A stretch of 64,000 nucleotides of DNA, from positions 2,944,001 through 3,008,000 of the forward strand of contig NZ_CP045422.1 in the NCBI RefSeq assembly GCF_014926585.1. The letters run 5' to 3'. Position numbers and translations under genes: made by a program. The notes below the pieces were generated by a model. That model was not told the DNA's origin. It worked only from the letters and a program-made list of their open reading frames with translations, and did not search any database. Below, in pieces: positions 1 through 9,139 of this stretch. This stretch comes from Devosia beringensis (GTDB lineage Bacteria; Pseudomonadota; Alphaproteobacteria; Rhizobiales; Devosiaceae). The stretch's first letter is position 1, and every line of letters begins with the position of its first letter.

Positions 1-247
1 GCACCCGGCGCGGGTTAATCGTGCTCAGCGCGATGCCATGCTGGCTGAGCGAGCGGGCCATCAGCCGCGTATAGCTGCCGGTGGCCTCACAGACCAGATG
101 GGGCCGGGTCAGGCTGGAGATCTTTTGCACCAACCGAGCCATGCCAGCCGGATTATTGGACACGCGCAACCTGCTCGAGCCGGTGATGGCCAGATCCAGG
201 TGCTTCTTGGAGACGTCGACACCAACATAGTCTGGGGAAAAAATCAT
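1..247 (-). CDS. IS110-family transposase, N-terminal part (cut by window edge)
   Basis: Reading left from the ATG at 247 gives an 82-residue open frame that runs off the window. It begins with the IS110-type RuvC-like DEDD fold: a VGVDVSKKHLDLAI strand near residues 8-21 and a CEATGSYTRL strand near residues 55-64. IS110 enzymes are DEDD recombinases that move the element without long terminal repeats. The C-terminal serine (Tnp_20) domain lies outside the window, so activity cannot be judged. The neighbouring uvrB points the same way and looks intact, so the insertion sits in the intergenic space beyond the uvrB 3' end. Confidence 0.85.
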   Translation of the reverse strand, partial: MIFSPDYVGVDVSKKHLDLAITGSSRLRVSNNPAGMARLVQKISSLTRPHLVCEATGSYTRLMARSLSQHGIALSTINPRRV

Positions 248-492
248 GATCGCTCTGCCTTGTATGCGGGCATGTCGCCCAACCAACCGTTCGAGACAGT
301 CAAGATGGGCCGGACGCGTCTGCTCAGGGGCGAGCTTGCTGGCTCTTGGGGGACACACGCTATCCAGCCCGGGAGCCCGGTAAACCCAAAGCTCCCAGGC
401 CGATCATCGCCAATCACGGCCTCCAAGCAAACATACAAGGGGGAGGGATCGGATCGAGTTTGTCCACGATGGCGCCCACCCACTGCTCGGCC
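248..492 (-). other. Non-coding end of the IS110 element; possible bridge-RNA region
   Basis: About 245 bases separate the transposase start from the uvrB-side hairpin, and no convincing gene lies in them. In the IS110 group the non-coding stretch just upstream of the recombinase gene is known to encode the bridge RNA that specifies target and donor. This stretch is in the right place and of plausible length. I cannot define the element end or guide loops without related copies, so this is a placement argument only. Confidence 0.35.
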
Positions 493-512
493 CCTCCCCC
501 TTCAGGGGGAGG
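493..512. terminator. Inverted repeat after uvrB (dispersed-repeat type)
   Basis: CCTCCCCC and GGGGGAGG arms with a TTCA loop form an 8-bp hairpin 21 bases past the uvrB stop. There is no T tract, so it may be a dispersed intergenic palindrome rather than a strong intrinsic terminator. Confidence 0.45.
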
Positions 513-533
513 TTGGGTGGGGGTGTCGGGGGC

Positions 534-3158
534 CTAGTTGACCTCGCCAGACAGCGTATCGAGTTCCATTTCGCGCAGGCGCTTGACCTCGTCTCTAAGG
601 CGGGCGGCTTTCTCGAACTCCAGGTTGGTCGCGGCTTCGCGCATCTGGGTTTCGATGTCCTTGATGACGGCGGCGAGGTTGGCGCCGACTTCGACGCGTT
701 CCTTGCCGTCGCGGCCTTTGCCGATCGATACCGTGACGTGGTCGCGCTCGTAAACCGAGTCGACGATGTCATGGATATTGGAGCGGACCGAGGCGGGGGT
801 GATGCCGTTGGCCTCATTGTACGCCACCTGCTTTTCGCGGCGGCGGCCGGTTTCGGCCAGCGCGCGCTCCATCGAGCCGGTAATGCGGTCGGCATAGAGG
901 ACCACCTTGCCGTCGACGTTACGGGCGGCGCGGCCGATGGTCTGGATCAGGGAGGTTTCCGAGCGGAGGAAGCCTTCCTTGTCGGCGTCGAGGATCGCCA
1001 CGAAGCCGCATTCGGGGATGTCGAGGCCTTCGCGCAGCAGGTTGATGCCCACGAGAACGTCGAAGGCGCCCAGACGAAGATCGCGGATGATCTCGATGCG
1101 CTCGATGGTGTCGACGTCGCTATGCATGTAGCGGACGCGAATGCCCTGCTCGTGCAGATATTCGGTGAGGTCCTCGGCCATTTTCTTGGTGAGGACAGTG
1201 AGGAGGGTCCGGTAGCCGAGTTTGTTGACCTGGCGGATCTCGTCGACCACGTCATCGACCTGGTTCTTGGCCGGGCGGATTTCCACCGGGGGATCTATCA
1301 GCCCGGTGGGGCGGATGACCTGTTCGGCAAAGACGCCGCCGGTCTGCTCCATTTCCCACTTGCCGGGCGTGGCCGAGACATAGACCGATTGCGGCCGCAT
1401 GGCGTTCCATTCCTCGAAACGCAGCGGGCGATTGTCCATGCAGCTTGGCAGGCGGAAGCCATATTCGGCCAGCGTGGCTTTGCGACGGAGATCGCCGCGA
1501 TACATGGCGCCGAGCTGGCCGATGGTGACGTGGCTTTCGTCGACGAACACGAGCGCATTGTCGGGGAGATATTCGAACAGGGTGGGCGGCGGCTCGCCCG
1601 GCTTGCGGCCGGAAAAGTAGCGGGAATAGTTCTCGATGCCGGCGCAGGAGCCGGTGGCTTCCATCATTTCGAGATCGAAGAGGCTGCGCTGTTCCAGCCG
1701 CTGGGCCTCGAGGAAACGGCCAGCGCCGTTGAGCTCCTGCAGGCGGGCATTGAGCTCGGTGCGAATGGCCTTGATGGCCTGGTTCATGGTGGTGCGCGGC
1801 GTCACGTGGTGGGAATTGGCGAAGACGCGGATGAAGGTGAGGTCGGCCGACTTTTTACCCGTCAGGGGGTCAAACTCGGTGATGGACTCGATCTCGTTGC
1901 CGAACAGCGACACGCGCCAGGCGGCGGCTTCATAGTGGGCGGGGAAAATTTCCACCGTGTCGCCGCGCACCCGAAAGGTGCCGCGCACAAAGCCGGTATC
2001 GCCGCGCTTGTATTGCAGCGCCACCAGCTTGGCGAGCAGCTCGCGCTGGTCGATCTTTTGCCCTTTTTGAACGTCGATGGTCATGGCCGTGTAGTCTTCG
2101 ACCGAGCCGATGCCGTAGATGCAGGAGACCGAGGCGACGATGATGACGTCATTGCGCTCGAGGATCGCCCGCGTCGCCGAGTGGCGCATGCGGTCGATCT
2201 GCTCGTTGATGGTGGATTCCTTCTCGATATAGGTATCGGTCCGCGGCACATAGGCCTCGGGCTGGTAGTAGTCGTAATAGGAGACGAAGTACTCCACCGC
2301 ATTGTCGGGGAAGAAGCTCTTGAACTCGCCATAGAGCTGGGCGGCGAGGGTCTTGTTGGGGGCGAGGATCAGCGCCGGGCGATTGGTGGCGGCAATCACT
2401 TGCGCCGCGGTGAAGGTCTTGCCCGAGCCGGTGACGCCGAGCAGGACCTGGTCGGTCTCGCCATTGTTGACGCCTTCCACCAGCTCGGCAATGGCGGTGG
2501 GCTGGTCGCCGGCGGGGGTATAGGGCGTGACCATGCGGAAGGGCTTGCCGACATCGCGCTTGAGGTTGGACTGGGCCTTGTGCGGCACCCAGGGGGAAGA
2601 GCCTTCCACCTCCTTGCGGCCATGTAGGATGATCTGTTCGAGCGCCATGACGGTGGCGGTGACGCCGACGGTTTCGGCGCCCTCGACGGTGCGGCTGGAG
2701 CCGGCCTTGGACTTGGCGCTGGCCATGGCACTGCGCAGCTTGCCCTCGGTTTCGGGGTTCTGGCTGGTGCTGGCGCCTGTGGAGGGCACATGGCCGAAGC
2801 CGGCCTGCGGGCTTTCGCCCATGCCGTCGAAGTCGACGCGGTCGACCGAATTTATTTTTGTCTTTGAAGACTTCGCCGACATGCCTGTAGCGGTGTCGTT
2901 GGAGGACTTGGTGGTGCGGCGCTTTTCCAGCGCGGTCTTCTTCTTGGCGGCGGTTTCGAGCGCCTTACGGGCATCCTCGAGCACCTGCTCGGCATCGGCC
3001 GCGACCTTCTGGTCGGCCCGGTCCAGCGCGCGCTTGTTGCGCATGCGCTCGGCATAGAGCGGCTTGGAGGCCAGGATATCCTCGGCCTTCTCGATCTCGC
3101 CGAGAAAGTCATCGATGGAAAAATCGGCTTTGCCGGGGCGGGCGGATTTGTCGGCCAT
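534..3158 (-). CDS. uvrB: Excinuclease ABC subunit B
   Basis: UvrB is the damage-verifying helicase-like subunit of nucleotide excision repair, loaded by UvrA and partner of UvrC. The protein (874 residues from the chosen ATG at 3158) shows the UvrB core starting at [12 protein letters not shown], Walker A GVTGSGKT, the beta-hairpin [14 protein letters not shown], the C-terminal helicase motifs ([22 protein letters not shown]) and a final UVR motif ([18 protein letters not shown]). About 205 residues precede the core. They are rich in Lys, Ala and Ser and look disordered or coiled; such extensions occur in rhizobial UvrB. The start [10 protein letters not shown] is preferred over an upstream ATG at 3218. 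An SOS box lies about 86 bp upstream. Confidence 0.97.
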   Translation of the reverse strand: MADKSARPGKADFSIDDFLGEIEKAEDILASKPLYAERMRNKRALDRADQKVAADAEQVLEDARKALETAAKKKTALEKRRTTKSSNDTATGMSAKSSKTKINSVDRVDFDGMGESPQAGFGHVPSTGASTSQNPETEGKLRSAMASAKSKAGSSRTVEGAETVGVTATVMALEQIILHGRKEVEGSSPWVPHKAQSNLKRDVGKPFRMVTPYTPAGDQPTAIAELVEGVNNGETDQVLLGVTGSGKTFTAAQVIAATNRPALILAPNKTLAAQLYGEFKSFFPDNAVEYFVSYYDYYQPEAYVPRTDTYIEKESTINEQIDRMRHSATRAILERNDVIIVASVSCIYGIGSVEDYTAMTIDVQKGQKIDQRELLAKLVALQYKRGDTGFVRGTFRVRGDTVEIFPAHYEAAAWRVSLFGNEIESITEFDPLTGKKSADLTFIRVFANSHHVTPRTTMNQAIKAIRTELNARLQELNGAGRFLEAQRLEQRSLFDLEMMEATGSCAGIENYSRYFSGRKPGEPPPTLFEYLPDNALVFVDESHVTIGQLGAMYRGDLRRKATLAEYGFRLPSCMDNRPLRFEEWNAMRPQSVYVSATPGKWEMEQTGGVFAEQVIRPTGLIDPPVEIRPAKNQVDDVVDEIRQVNKLGYRTLLTVLTKKMAEDLTEYLHEQGIRVRYMHSDVDTIERIEIIRDLRLGAFDVLVGINLLREGLDIPECGFVAILDADKEGFLRSETSLIQTIGRAARNVDGKVVLYADRITGSMERALAETGRRREKQVAYNEANGITPASVRSNIHDIVDSVYERDHVTVSIGKGRDGKERVEVGANLAAVIKDIETQMREAATNLEFEKAARLRDEVKRLREMELDTLSGEVN

Positions 3159-3243
3159 GGGGAGACACCGGGGGTCGGGGGGAGCAGCGCATATGGGGAA
3201 CGGCGCGCGCCAATGCAATGTTTCGGTGAGCTTAGCCGCTATC

Positions 3244-3258
3244 GAACAGGGAGGGAAC
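3244..3258 (-). promoter_or_regulatory. LexA (SOS) box upstream of uvrB
   Basis: GAAC at 3244-3247 and GAAC at 3255-3258 are separated by exactly 7 bases, which reads GTTC-N7-GTTC on the coding strand. This is the alphaproteobacterial LexA consensus. It lies about 86 bp upstream of the uvrB start, which fits SOS induction of excision repair. Confidence 0.75.
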
Positions 3259-3303
3259 AGGGCTGCTGACAGGGCGTGTCAGCACGCTGCCTGCTGTGGG
3301 CGG

Positions 3304-3329
3304 AAAAGCCAGCGCCCATGGGCGCTGGC
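3304..3329 (-). terminator. Intrinsic terminator of the sugar dehydrogenase gene
   Basis: An 11-bp perfect palindrome (GCCAGCGCCCA and its complement, 3308-3329) is followed on the minus strand by TTTT. It sits 24 bases past the stop codon at 3353. Confidence 0.8.
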
Positions 3330-3352
3330 AGCACGTTGCAACAAAGCCGGGC

Positions 3353-4597
3353 TTAGTCGGCACTGCTGACGCGGATGATGGCGGAGGTCCCGGCCTCGCG
3401 ATCCTCGGTCACCGCATAGATGGCGCCGTCGGGTCCAATGCGGACGTCGCGGACGCGGGCCTCGAGCGGGATGCGCTCCTCGAACTCGACGCGATCATCG
3501 TCGCCAAGATGGACGACAACAAGGCCGGTGGTGACGAGGCCGCCAATGATGAAGGTATTGTCCCAATCGGGGAATTCGTCGCCTTCATACCAGGCCATGC
3601 CGGAGGGGGCGATGACGGGATCCCAGTAATAGACCGGCTGCTGGGTTTCGCTGCTGGCGGTAATGCCCTCGCCGATGGCGTCGCCGCTATATTCGATGCC
3701 ATAGGCAACATCGGGCCAGCCATAGTTGAGGCCGGCTTCGGGCCGGTTGAGCTCATCGCCGCCGCGGGCGCCATGCTCGACCAGCCAGAGGCGGCCGTCG
3801 TCATCGAGCGCGGCGGACTGCACGTTGCGGTGGCCCAGGCTCCAGATCTCGGGCAGGGCGCCTTCGGTCTCGACAAAGGGATTGTCCTCGATGGGCTCAC
3901 CCTCGGCGGTGATGTGGAAGACCTTGCCGAAGCCGCTGGCCAGTTCCTGCGCCTGGACGCGGGTGACGTCATCGGAGCGTTCGCCGACGGTGATATAGAG
4001 CGAGCCGTCTGCATGGGGCACGATGCGCGAACCAAAATGCTTGTCGCCATCATAGGTGGGCTGCTGGGCAAAGATGGTGGTGGCATCTTCAAGCGTGCCG
4101 CCGCCTGCCTCGTCGAGCACCAGGGTCGCCGACGCGACGGTGGTGCCATTGCCGCCCTCACGGGGCTCGGCATAGGAGAAGTAGATGCGGCCGCTATCTT
4201 CGTAGTCGGGCGCCAGGGCCACGTCGAGCAGGCCGCCCTGGCCGCGCGCATCGACCTCGGGGACGCCCTCGATGGCCGGACCGGCTTCGCCGTCCTCACC
4301 GATGACATGCAGCGCGCCCTGCTTGGCGGTGACCAGCATGCGGCCATCGGGCAGGAATTCCATGGCCCAGAGCAGTGGCAGGCCTTCGGCCACGGTTTCC
4401 GTGCTGGTTTGCACCGGCTCGGCCGGCTGGGGTGCGCGATACTGGTCGGGCGAGGCGGGCTCCTGGTCGGGGGCGTTGGCGGGCTGGGTTTCGACGGGCT
4501 CGCCGGCGGCGGGTTCGGTGGTCTGGGCCAAAGCCGGGGTCAGCAGAAGGGTCAGCGACAGGGCGGTGCCGGTCAGCAGGCGACTGGTGTTGATCAT
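3353..4597 (-). CDS. PQQ-type aldose sugar dehydrogenase (GDH-B/YliI family), periplasmic
   Basis: Predicted six-bladed beta-propeller sugar dehydrogenase, 414 residues. The start ATG at 4597 gives a signal peptide ending near PALA-QT, then a Pro/Glu/Ala-rich linker of about 45 residues, then the propeller. Family motifs are visible: WAMEFLPDGRMLVT, QGGLLDVALAPDY, FGSRIV, GHRNVQ, EHGARGGDE, NYGWPD and the closing VRDVRIGPDGAIYAVT. Such enzymes oxidise aldoses with bound PQQ and pass electrons to the respiratory chain. No PQQ synthesis genes are in the window. It is monocistronic, with its own terminator at 3304-3329. A shorter paralog lies at 46188-47330. Confidence 0.88.
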   Translation of the reverse strand: MINTSRLLTGTALSLTLLLTPALAQTTEPAAGEPVETQPANAPDQEPASPDQYRAPQPAEPVQTSTETVAEGLPLLWAMEFLPDGRMLVTAKQGALHVIGEDGEAGPAIEGVPEVDARGQGGLLDVALAPDYEDSGRIYFSYAEPREGGNGTTVASATLVLDEAGGGTLEDATTIFAQQPTYDGDKHFGSRIVPHADGSLYITVGERSDDVTRVQAQELASGFGKVFHITAEGEPIEDNPFVETEGALPEIWSLGHRNVQSAALDDDGRLWLVEHGARGGDELNRPEAGLNYGWPDVAYGIEYSGDAIGEGITASSETQQPVYYWDPVIAPSGMAWYEGDEFPDWDNTFIIGGLVTTGLVVVHLGDDDRVEFEERIPLEARVRDVRIGPDGAIYAVTEDREAGTSAIIRVSSAD

Positions 4598-4811
4598 GGT
4601 TTTCCCATCCAAGATTTTGAATCCATTGATTTTTCGCACAGCGTGCCGTGCGGGGCTCAAGGACTAAGGGCGGGAGCAGCGCTATCGTTGCATGGGCGGC
4701 GGTCACTAAAAACGGAGCGGGCGGGCTCCGTTGGCAGGCAGGCCCGGCAAGGCTGACCCAAAGCCGGCGAGCATGCGTATCAAGGTATTGGACACAAGAC
4801 CGAGAGCGCCC

Positions 4812-5252
4812 ATGACCCGCGACAATCAACGCCTTGCCAGCGTGCTGACCCTGGCGGGCATTGCCCCGATCTGGCTGCTGCTGGGCGCCCGACTGTGGTT
4901 GGGCATGCCGGCGCTGGTGCTGGCGCCATGGGCGCTCGGCTATGGCGCGGTGATCGCCAGCTTTGTCTGCGGCGTGCATTGGGGGCAGTTCATGAGCCAG
5001 AGCGAGACCATGCCGGTCAACCTGCTGGTCACCAGCAATGTCGGGGCGCTGCTGGCCTGGGGATTTTTGGGGCTCGGGCAGGTCTGGGTGAGCGGCGCAG
5101 CCCTCGGCCTGGCGCTGCTGCTGGCCGGGGTTTTGGCGCTGGACGCGATCATGCTGCGGCGCGGGGTGATCGACCCCTGGTTCTGGCGGCTGCGCTGGCA
5201 GGCCAGTGCCGGCCTGGGACTTGGCCTCGTGGCGTGGGGGATGCTGGCATGA
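4812..5252 (+). CDS. DUF3429 family membrane protein
   Basis: This is a 146-residue integral membrane protein with about four or five hydrophobic segments. The signature LGYGAVIASFVCGVHWG matches the DUF3429 family, whose function is unknown. The ATG at 4812 (MTRDNQ) is preferred because it starts just before the first membrane helix; in-frame ATGs at 4731 and 4773 would add a polar leader. Its TGA overlaps the ATG of the following FAD enzyme (ATGA), so the two genes are probably translationally coupled and may work together in a membrane or redox process. Confidence 0.8.
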   Translation: MTRDNQRLASVLTLAGIAPIWLLLGARLWLGMPALVLAPWALGYGAVIASFVCGVHWGQFMSQSETMPVNLLVTSNVGALLAWGFLGLGQVWVSGAALGLALLLAGVLALDAIMLRRGVIDPWFWRLRWQASAGLGLGLVAWGMLA

Positions 5253-6238
5253 GCCGGGTCGCGATCATCGGGGCGGGCATGGGTGGGGCGGCTTTGGCGC
5301 AGGCGCTGGCCGGGCAGCACGACGTGGTGCTGTTCGAAAAGGGCCGCGGCATGGGCGGGCGCATGGCGACGCGGCAGGCGCCGGGTTTTGCCTTCGACCA
5401 CGGTGCGCAGTTCTTCACGGCGCGCAATCCGCGCTTTGTCGCCCTGGTCGAGCAGGCGATGGCGGCGGGCGCGGTGGCGCCCTGGGACGGGGCGATCGCC
5501 AGTGTGGCGGCTGATGGCAGCGTGAGCCTGGCCTTGCCGCGCGACACCAACTATGTCGGCGTGCCGGGCATGAACGGCTTTGTGCGGGCGGTGGCGGGCG
5601 ATGTCGAGTTTCGCCCCGGCGTGGACGTGGCGCCGCTGACGCTGCGGCAGGACGATGGCTGGCGGCTGGCGGCGGTGGACGGGACCGCGCTGGGCACATT
5701 CCACTGGGTGATCTCGAGCACCACGCCGCACCAGACGCAGGCGCTGTTTGCCGGCACGGGGGCGGGCGCGGTTGTGCCGGACGGCCTGGCCATGTTGCCC
5801 TGCTATGCGCTGCTGCTGGGCTTTGAGGCGCCGTTCGAGCGCGACTGGGTGATGGCGCGCCTGGCGGCGGGACCTGTGGCCCTGGTCAGCATCAATTCGA
5901 GCAAGCCGGGGCGCGACAGGGCCGTGGGCACGCTGGTGGTGCATTCGAGCAGCGCCTGGGCGGCAAGCCAGCTGGAACAGGACCCGGTGCTCACTGAGGC
6001 GGGCATGGTGGCGGCGCTGCGCGAAGCGCTGGATGTGGATGCGAGCGCGGCGCCCTTCCGGGCGCTGCACCGCTGGAAATCGGCGCGGCTGGATGGCGAG
6101 GCAAATTACCCGCCGTTTATCGACCGGCAACGGGGCCTGGGCGCCACCGGCGACTGGACGACGGGCAGCCGGGTGGAAAACGTGGTGCTGAGCGCGCTGG
6201 ACCTGGCGGGGATGATTGGGGATGGGGCCTCAGGTTGA
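5249..6238 (+). CDS. NAD(P)/FAD-dependent oxidoreductase, renalase/amine-oxidase-like
   Basis: This 329-residue flavoprotein starts with a textbook dinucleotide-binding fold (VAIIGAGMGGAALAQAL, acidic end of strand 2 at LFEKGRGMGGRM) followed by DHGAQFFTARNPRF, which is typical of the renalase-like amine-oxidase group. The C-terminal FAD contact region has a GATGDWTTGSRVENVVLSA-type ending. There is no signal peptide, so it is cytoplasmic. Physiological substrate is unknown; members have been linked to repair of aberrant NAD(P)H isomers. The start overlaps the DUF3429 stop by four bases, so it is the second gene of a two-gene unit. Confidence 0.85.
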   Translation: MSRVAIIGAGMGGAALAQALAGQHDVVLFEKGRGMGGRMATRQAPGFAFDHGAQFFTARNPRFVALVEQAMAAGAVAPWDGAIASVAADGSVSLALPRDTNYVGVPGMNGFVRAVAGDVEFRPGVDVAPLTLRQDDGWRLAAVDGTALGTFHWVISSTTPHQTQALFAGTGAGAVVPDGLAMLPCYALLLGFEAPFERDWVMARLAAGPVALVSINSSKPGRDRAVGTLVVHSSSAWAASQLEQDPVLTEAGMVAALREALDVDASAAPFRALHRWKSARLDGEANYPPFIDRQRGLGATGDWTTGSRVENVVLSALDLAGMIGDGASG

Positions 6239-6313
6239 GGAGGAGGCTGTCGAAATCGGACCGGGTCGCGCGTTGTGACGGTATAGGGATGTAGGCCACT
6301 GGAGGAAATGCGG

Positions 6314-6856
6314 ATGAGCGTGACGACACTGGGATGCCGCTGCGGAACGGTGCGGTTGGAGCTCGATGGGTCACCCATCGTGGTGGCACAGTGCCACTGC
6401 AATTCCTGTCGAGAAGGGGCGCGGCGCCTGGCGCATCTGCCGGGGGCGCCGGTGGTGACCGGGGCGCAGGACGGCGTGGATTATGTGCTCTATCGCAAGG
6501 ATCGCCTGCGCATCACCAGGGGGCGCGAGATGCTGCGGCATTTCCGGCTGGGATCCAATAGGAAGACGCGGCGGGTCATTGCCAGCTGTTGCAACAGTCC
6601 GGTGCTGGTCGAATTCGACGGCGGCCACTGGGCCAGTCTTTATGGCAGCCTGTGGCCGGCGGGCACGCTGCCCGCGCTGGACCTACACACCATGACCGGC
6701 GATCGCGTGGACACCACGCCGCTTGATGACGGCGTCCCGGCGGGACGCTGGGCGACGACAAAATTCTTTGCCACGCTGCTGGGCGCCTGGATCGCCATGG
6801 GGTTTCGCCAGCCGGCACTGGCGGCGGAAACGCCGGAGATCGTGCTGGAGGGGTGA
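6314..6856 (+). CDS. GFA-like / DUF6151 zinc-site protein
   Basis: The 180-residue protein begins with CRCG near the N-terminus and CHCNSC near residue 30, followed by a later CC pair (ASCCNSPV). This is the layout of the Mss4-like fold in glutathione-dependent formaldehyde-activating (GFA) relatives. The C-terminal half (ATTKFFATLLGAWI) has one hydrophobic helix. The ribosome-binding site decides the start: GGAGG at 6301-6305 is 8 bases before the ATG at 6314 but only 2 before the ATG at 6308. Function is not established; zinc binding is inferred from the cysteines. Confidence 0.72.
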   Translation: MSVTTLGCRCGTVRLELDGSPIVVAQCHCNSCREGARRLAHLPGAPVVTGAQDGVDYVLYRKDRLRITRGREMLRHFRLGSNRKTRRVIASCCNSPVLVEFDGGHWASLYGSLWPAGTLPALDLHTMTGDRVDTTPLDDGVPAGRWATTKFFATLLGAWIAMGFRQPALAAETPEIVLEG

Positions 6857-7036
6857 GGGGCGCGGCGGGGTTGCCGTTCGATCTGGGCTAACGGCCGGCT
6901 TGGGGTGGGAGAACGAACCCGCTGGCGCGGGAGGGTGGCCGCTGTGGGATGGTGGCGGGCCCTGAAGTCCTCGCCTGATTGAGCATCCCCGCATTCAGGC
7001 GTTCCATTCGGCTCCTTCATTTCCAGGAGCCCAACG

Positions 7037-7945
7037 ATGTCCACGATCCTTCCCAACACCTCTGTCAGTCCACTGCGCCAGAAGCTGATCGACGATATGA
7101 CCATGCGGCATTTCTCGGTGGCGACCCAGCGCAACTACATCCGCGATGTGGGGGGCTTCGCCAGTTTCCTGCGGCGGCCGCCGGATACCGCGACCACCGA
7201 GGATGTGCGCCAGTTCCAGCTGGCCCAGAGCGAGGCCGGCGTTCCGGTGCCCACCATGAACAGCGTGGTCTCGGCGCTGCGGTTTTTCTTCGCCAATACC
7301 CTCGACCGACCCGATCTGGCGCGCAAGCTGGTGCGGGCAAGACACCCCCGCAACCTGCCGGTGGTGTTGAGCCGCGACGAGGTCGCGCGTCTGCTCAACG
7401 CGACCACCAGCCTCAAGCACCAGGCGGCGCTGTCGGTTGCCTATGGCGCAGGATTGCGCGTCGGCGAAGTCGCCATGCTCAAGGTGCGCGATATCGACAG
7501 CGCGCGCATGCTGATCCGCGTCGAGCGCGGCAAGGGCGGGCGATACCGCAATGCCATGCTCTCGCCCGACCTGCTCACCCTGTTGCGCCAGTGGTGGCAG
7601 GATGGCCATCGCCAGGGTGTGCTGCATCGCGACGGCTGGCTGTTTCCCGGCCAGCATGCCCTCAAGCCGATCAGTACCAGGCAGCTCTATCGTGTCGTGG
7701 TCGAAGCGGCCCAGGCGGCCGAGATCACGAGGCGCGTCGGGCCGCATACCCTGCGGCACAGCTTTGCTACCCATCTGCTGGAGGACGGCGTCGATATCCG
7801 CGTGATCCAGGTGCTGCTCGGGCACAGCAAGCTCGAGACGACAGCACTCTATACCAAGGTGGCAACCCGCACGGTGCGGTCCGTCACCAGTCCGCTCGAC
7901 CGTCTGGGCATCTTCGTTCCAACTGAGGCGCCGCCCGACGCCTGA
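7037..7945 (+). CDS. Tyrosine recombinase (XerC/D-like) of the IS91-like element
   Basis: This 302-residue site-specific recombinase has an N-terminal SAM-like core-binding domain (about residues 10-95) and a complete catalytic domain. The conserved set is visible: Arg in GLRVGE, Lys in RGKGGRYR, HTLRHSFATH (His-x-x-Arg), LLGHSKLETT (second His) and the nucleophilic Tyr in TTALYTKV. AGGAG precedes the ATG by 8 bases. It ends 3 bases before the HUH transposase, so the two are co-translated. It probably assists integration or resolution of the IS element rather than chromosome dimers. Confidence 0.9.
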   Translation: MSTILPNTSVSPLRQKLIDDMTMRHFSVATQRNYIRDVGGFASFLRRPPDTATTEDVRQFQLAQSEAGVPVPTMNSVVSALRFFFANTLDRPDLARKLVRARHPRNLPVVLSRDEVARLLNATTSLKHQAALSVAYGAGLRVGEVAMLKVRDIDSARMLIRVERGKGGRYRNAMLSPDLLTLLRQWWQDGHRQGVLHRDGWLFPGQHALKPISTRQLYRVVVEAAQAAEITRRVGPHTLRHSFATHLLEDGVDIRVIQVLLGHSKLETTALYTKVATRTVRSVTSPLDRLGIFVPTEAPPDA

Positions 7946-7948
7946 GCG

Positions 7949-9139
7949 GTGCGCGCCATCATCGAGGTCGCCGATGTCTTCCGTTCGGCCGGTCCAGCCT
8001 ACCGGCTCGCCCATGCCGGGCATCTGAGCCTGGACCAACTCAAGGTCATGTCGGCGATCGAGACCTGTCGCACCGCTGCCCTGGGCGGTCACGTTGAGGC
8101 CTGCACTGACTGCGGGCATCAGCGCATCGCCTATAACTCTTGCCGCAACCGGCACTGTCCCCGGTGCCAGGGCGCTGCCGCACGCACCTGGCTGGAGCAG
8201 CGCGAGGCTGACCTGCTGCCGGTCGGCTATTTCCACGTCGTGTTCACGCTGCCCGCCGAGATCGCCGATATCGCCTTCCACAACAAGGCGCAGGTCTATG
8301 ACCGGCTGTTCAAGGCGGCGTCCGAGACCATGCTGACGATCGCCGCCGACCCAAAACACCTTGGCGCCCGCATCGGCATCACCGCTGTACTGCACAGCTG
8401 GGGCTCGGCAATGACCCACCATCCGCACATCCACATGATCGTGCCCGGTGGCGGCATCACGCCGGATGGAGGTTGGATATCATCGCGGCCGGCCTTCCTG
8501 CTGCCGGTGAGGGTGCTCGGCGCATTGTTCCGCCGCCTGTTCCTGACCCGGCTGCTCGAACTGCACGATGCTGGCCGGCTCACCTTCTACGGCAAGATGG
8601 CAGAGCTCAGCGATCGCCGTGCCTTCCAGCGTCACCTCGCGCCGGCCCGCAAGAAGCGCTGGGTGGTTTACGCCAAGCCGCCCTTTGCCGGGCCAGAGGC
8701 GGTGCTCGCCTATCTCTCCCGCTACACCCACCGGGTGGCGATCTCCAACAACCGCCTCATCGCCTTCGATGGGACTGCGGTGACCTTCCGCTACAAGGAC
8801 TATCGCCGCACCGGCGCCGACCGGCAGCAGGTCATGACCCTGGCCGTCGACGAGTTCATCCGCCGCTTCCTGGTCCACGTCCTGCCACGCGGCTTCCACC
8901 GCATCCGGCACTACGGTCTGCTCGCCAGCTCCGCCCGTAAGGACTGCCTTGCCCAGGCCCGCAGTCTGCTCGAGGTCGCACCGGCGCCGGAGGACGCCGC
9001 GGTAACTCAGGAGACTGCCGATCCGCGGCCACCATGCCCGTGCTGTGGCGGCACTATGGTCATCATCGAGACCTTCGCCCGAGGCTGCAGGCCCCGCGCG
9101 CCGCCTGCAGCGACAGCCAAACCGGGAGAACGCCCATGA
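7949..9139 (+). CDS. IS91-family transposase (HUH Y2 rolling-circle enzyme)
   Basis: The 396-residue protein starts with GTG at 7949. An N-terminal zinc-binding region (CTDCGHQ, then CRNRHCPRCQ near residues 52-77) is followed by the HUH motif HPHIHMIVPGGG and by YLSRYTHRVAISNN, which carries two tyrosines four residues apart as in IS91 Y2 transposases. These enzymes cut one strand and move the element by rolling-circle replication. The C-terminus has a CPCCGG motif and a Pro/Ala-rich tail. All key residues appear present, so the element may be functional. Confidence 0.92.
   Translation: MRAIIEVADVFRSAGPAYRLAHAGHLSLDQLKVMSAIETCRTAALGGHVEACTDCGHQRIAYNSCRNRHCPRCQGAAARTWLEQREADLLPVGYFHVVFTLPAEIADIAFHNKAQVYDRLFKAASETMLTIAADPKHLGARIGITAVLHSWGSAMTHHPHIHMIVPGGGITPDGGWISSRPAFLLPVRVLGALFRRLFLTRLLELHDAGRLTFYGKMAELSDRRAFQRHLAPARKKRWVVYAKPPFAGPEAVLAYLSRYTHRVAISNNRLIAFDGTAVTFRYKDYRRTGADRQQVMTLAVDEFIRRFLVHVLPRGFHRIRHYGLLASSARKDCLAQARSLLEVAPAPEDAAVTQETADPRPPCPCCGGTMVIIETFARGCRPRAPPAATAKPGERP

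Noticed and set aside
513..2627. A 704-codon open frame on the plus strand opposite uvrB and similar long frames opposite other genes
   Set aside because: Gly/Asp/Ala-rich antisense translation caused by high GC; it mirrors the uvrB codons and has no family motif or ribosome site.
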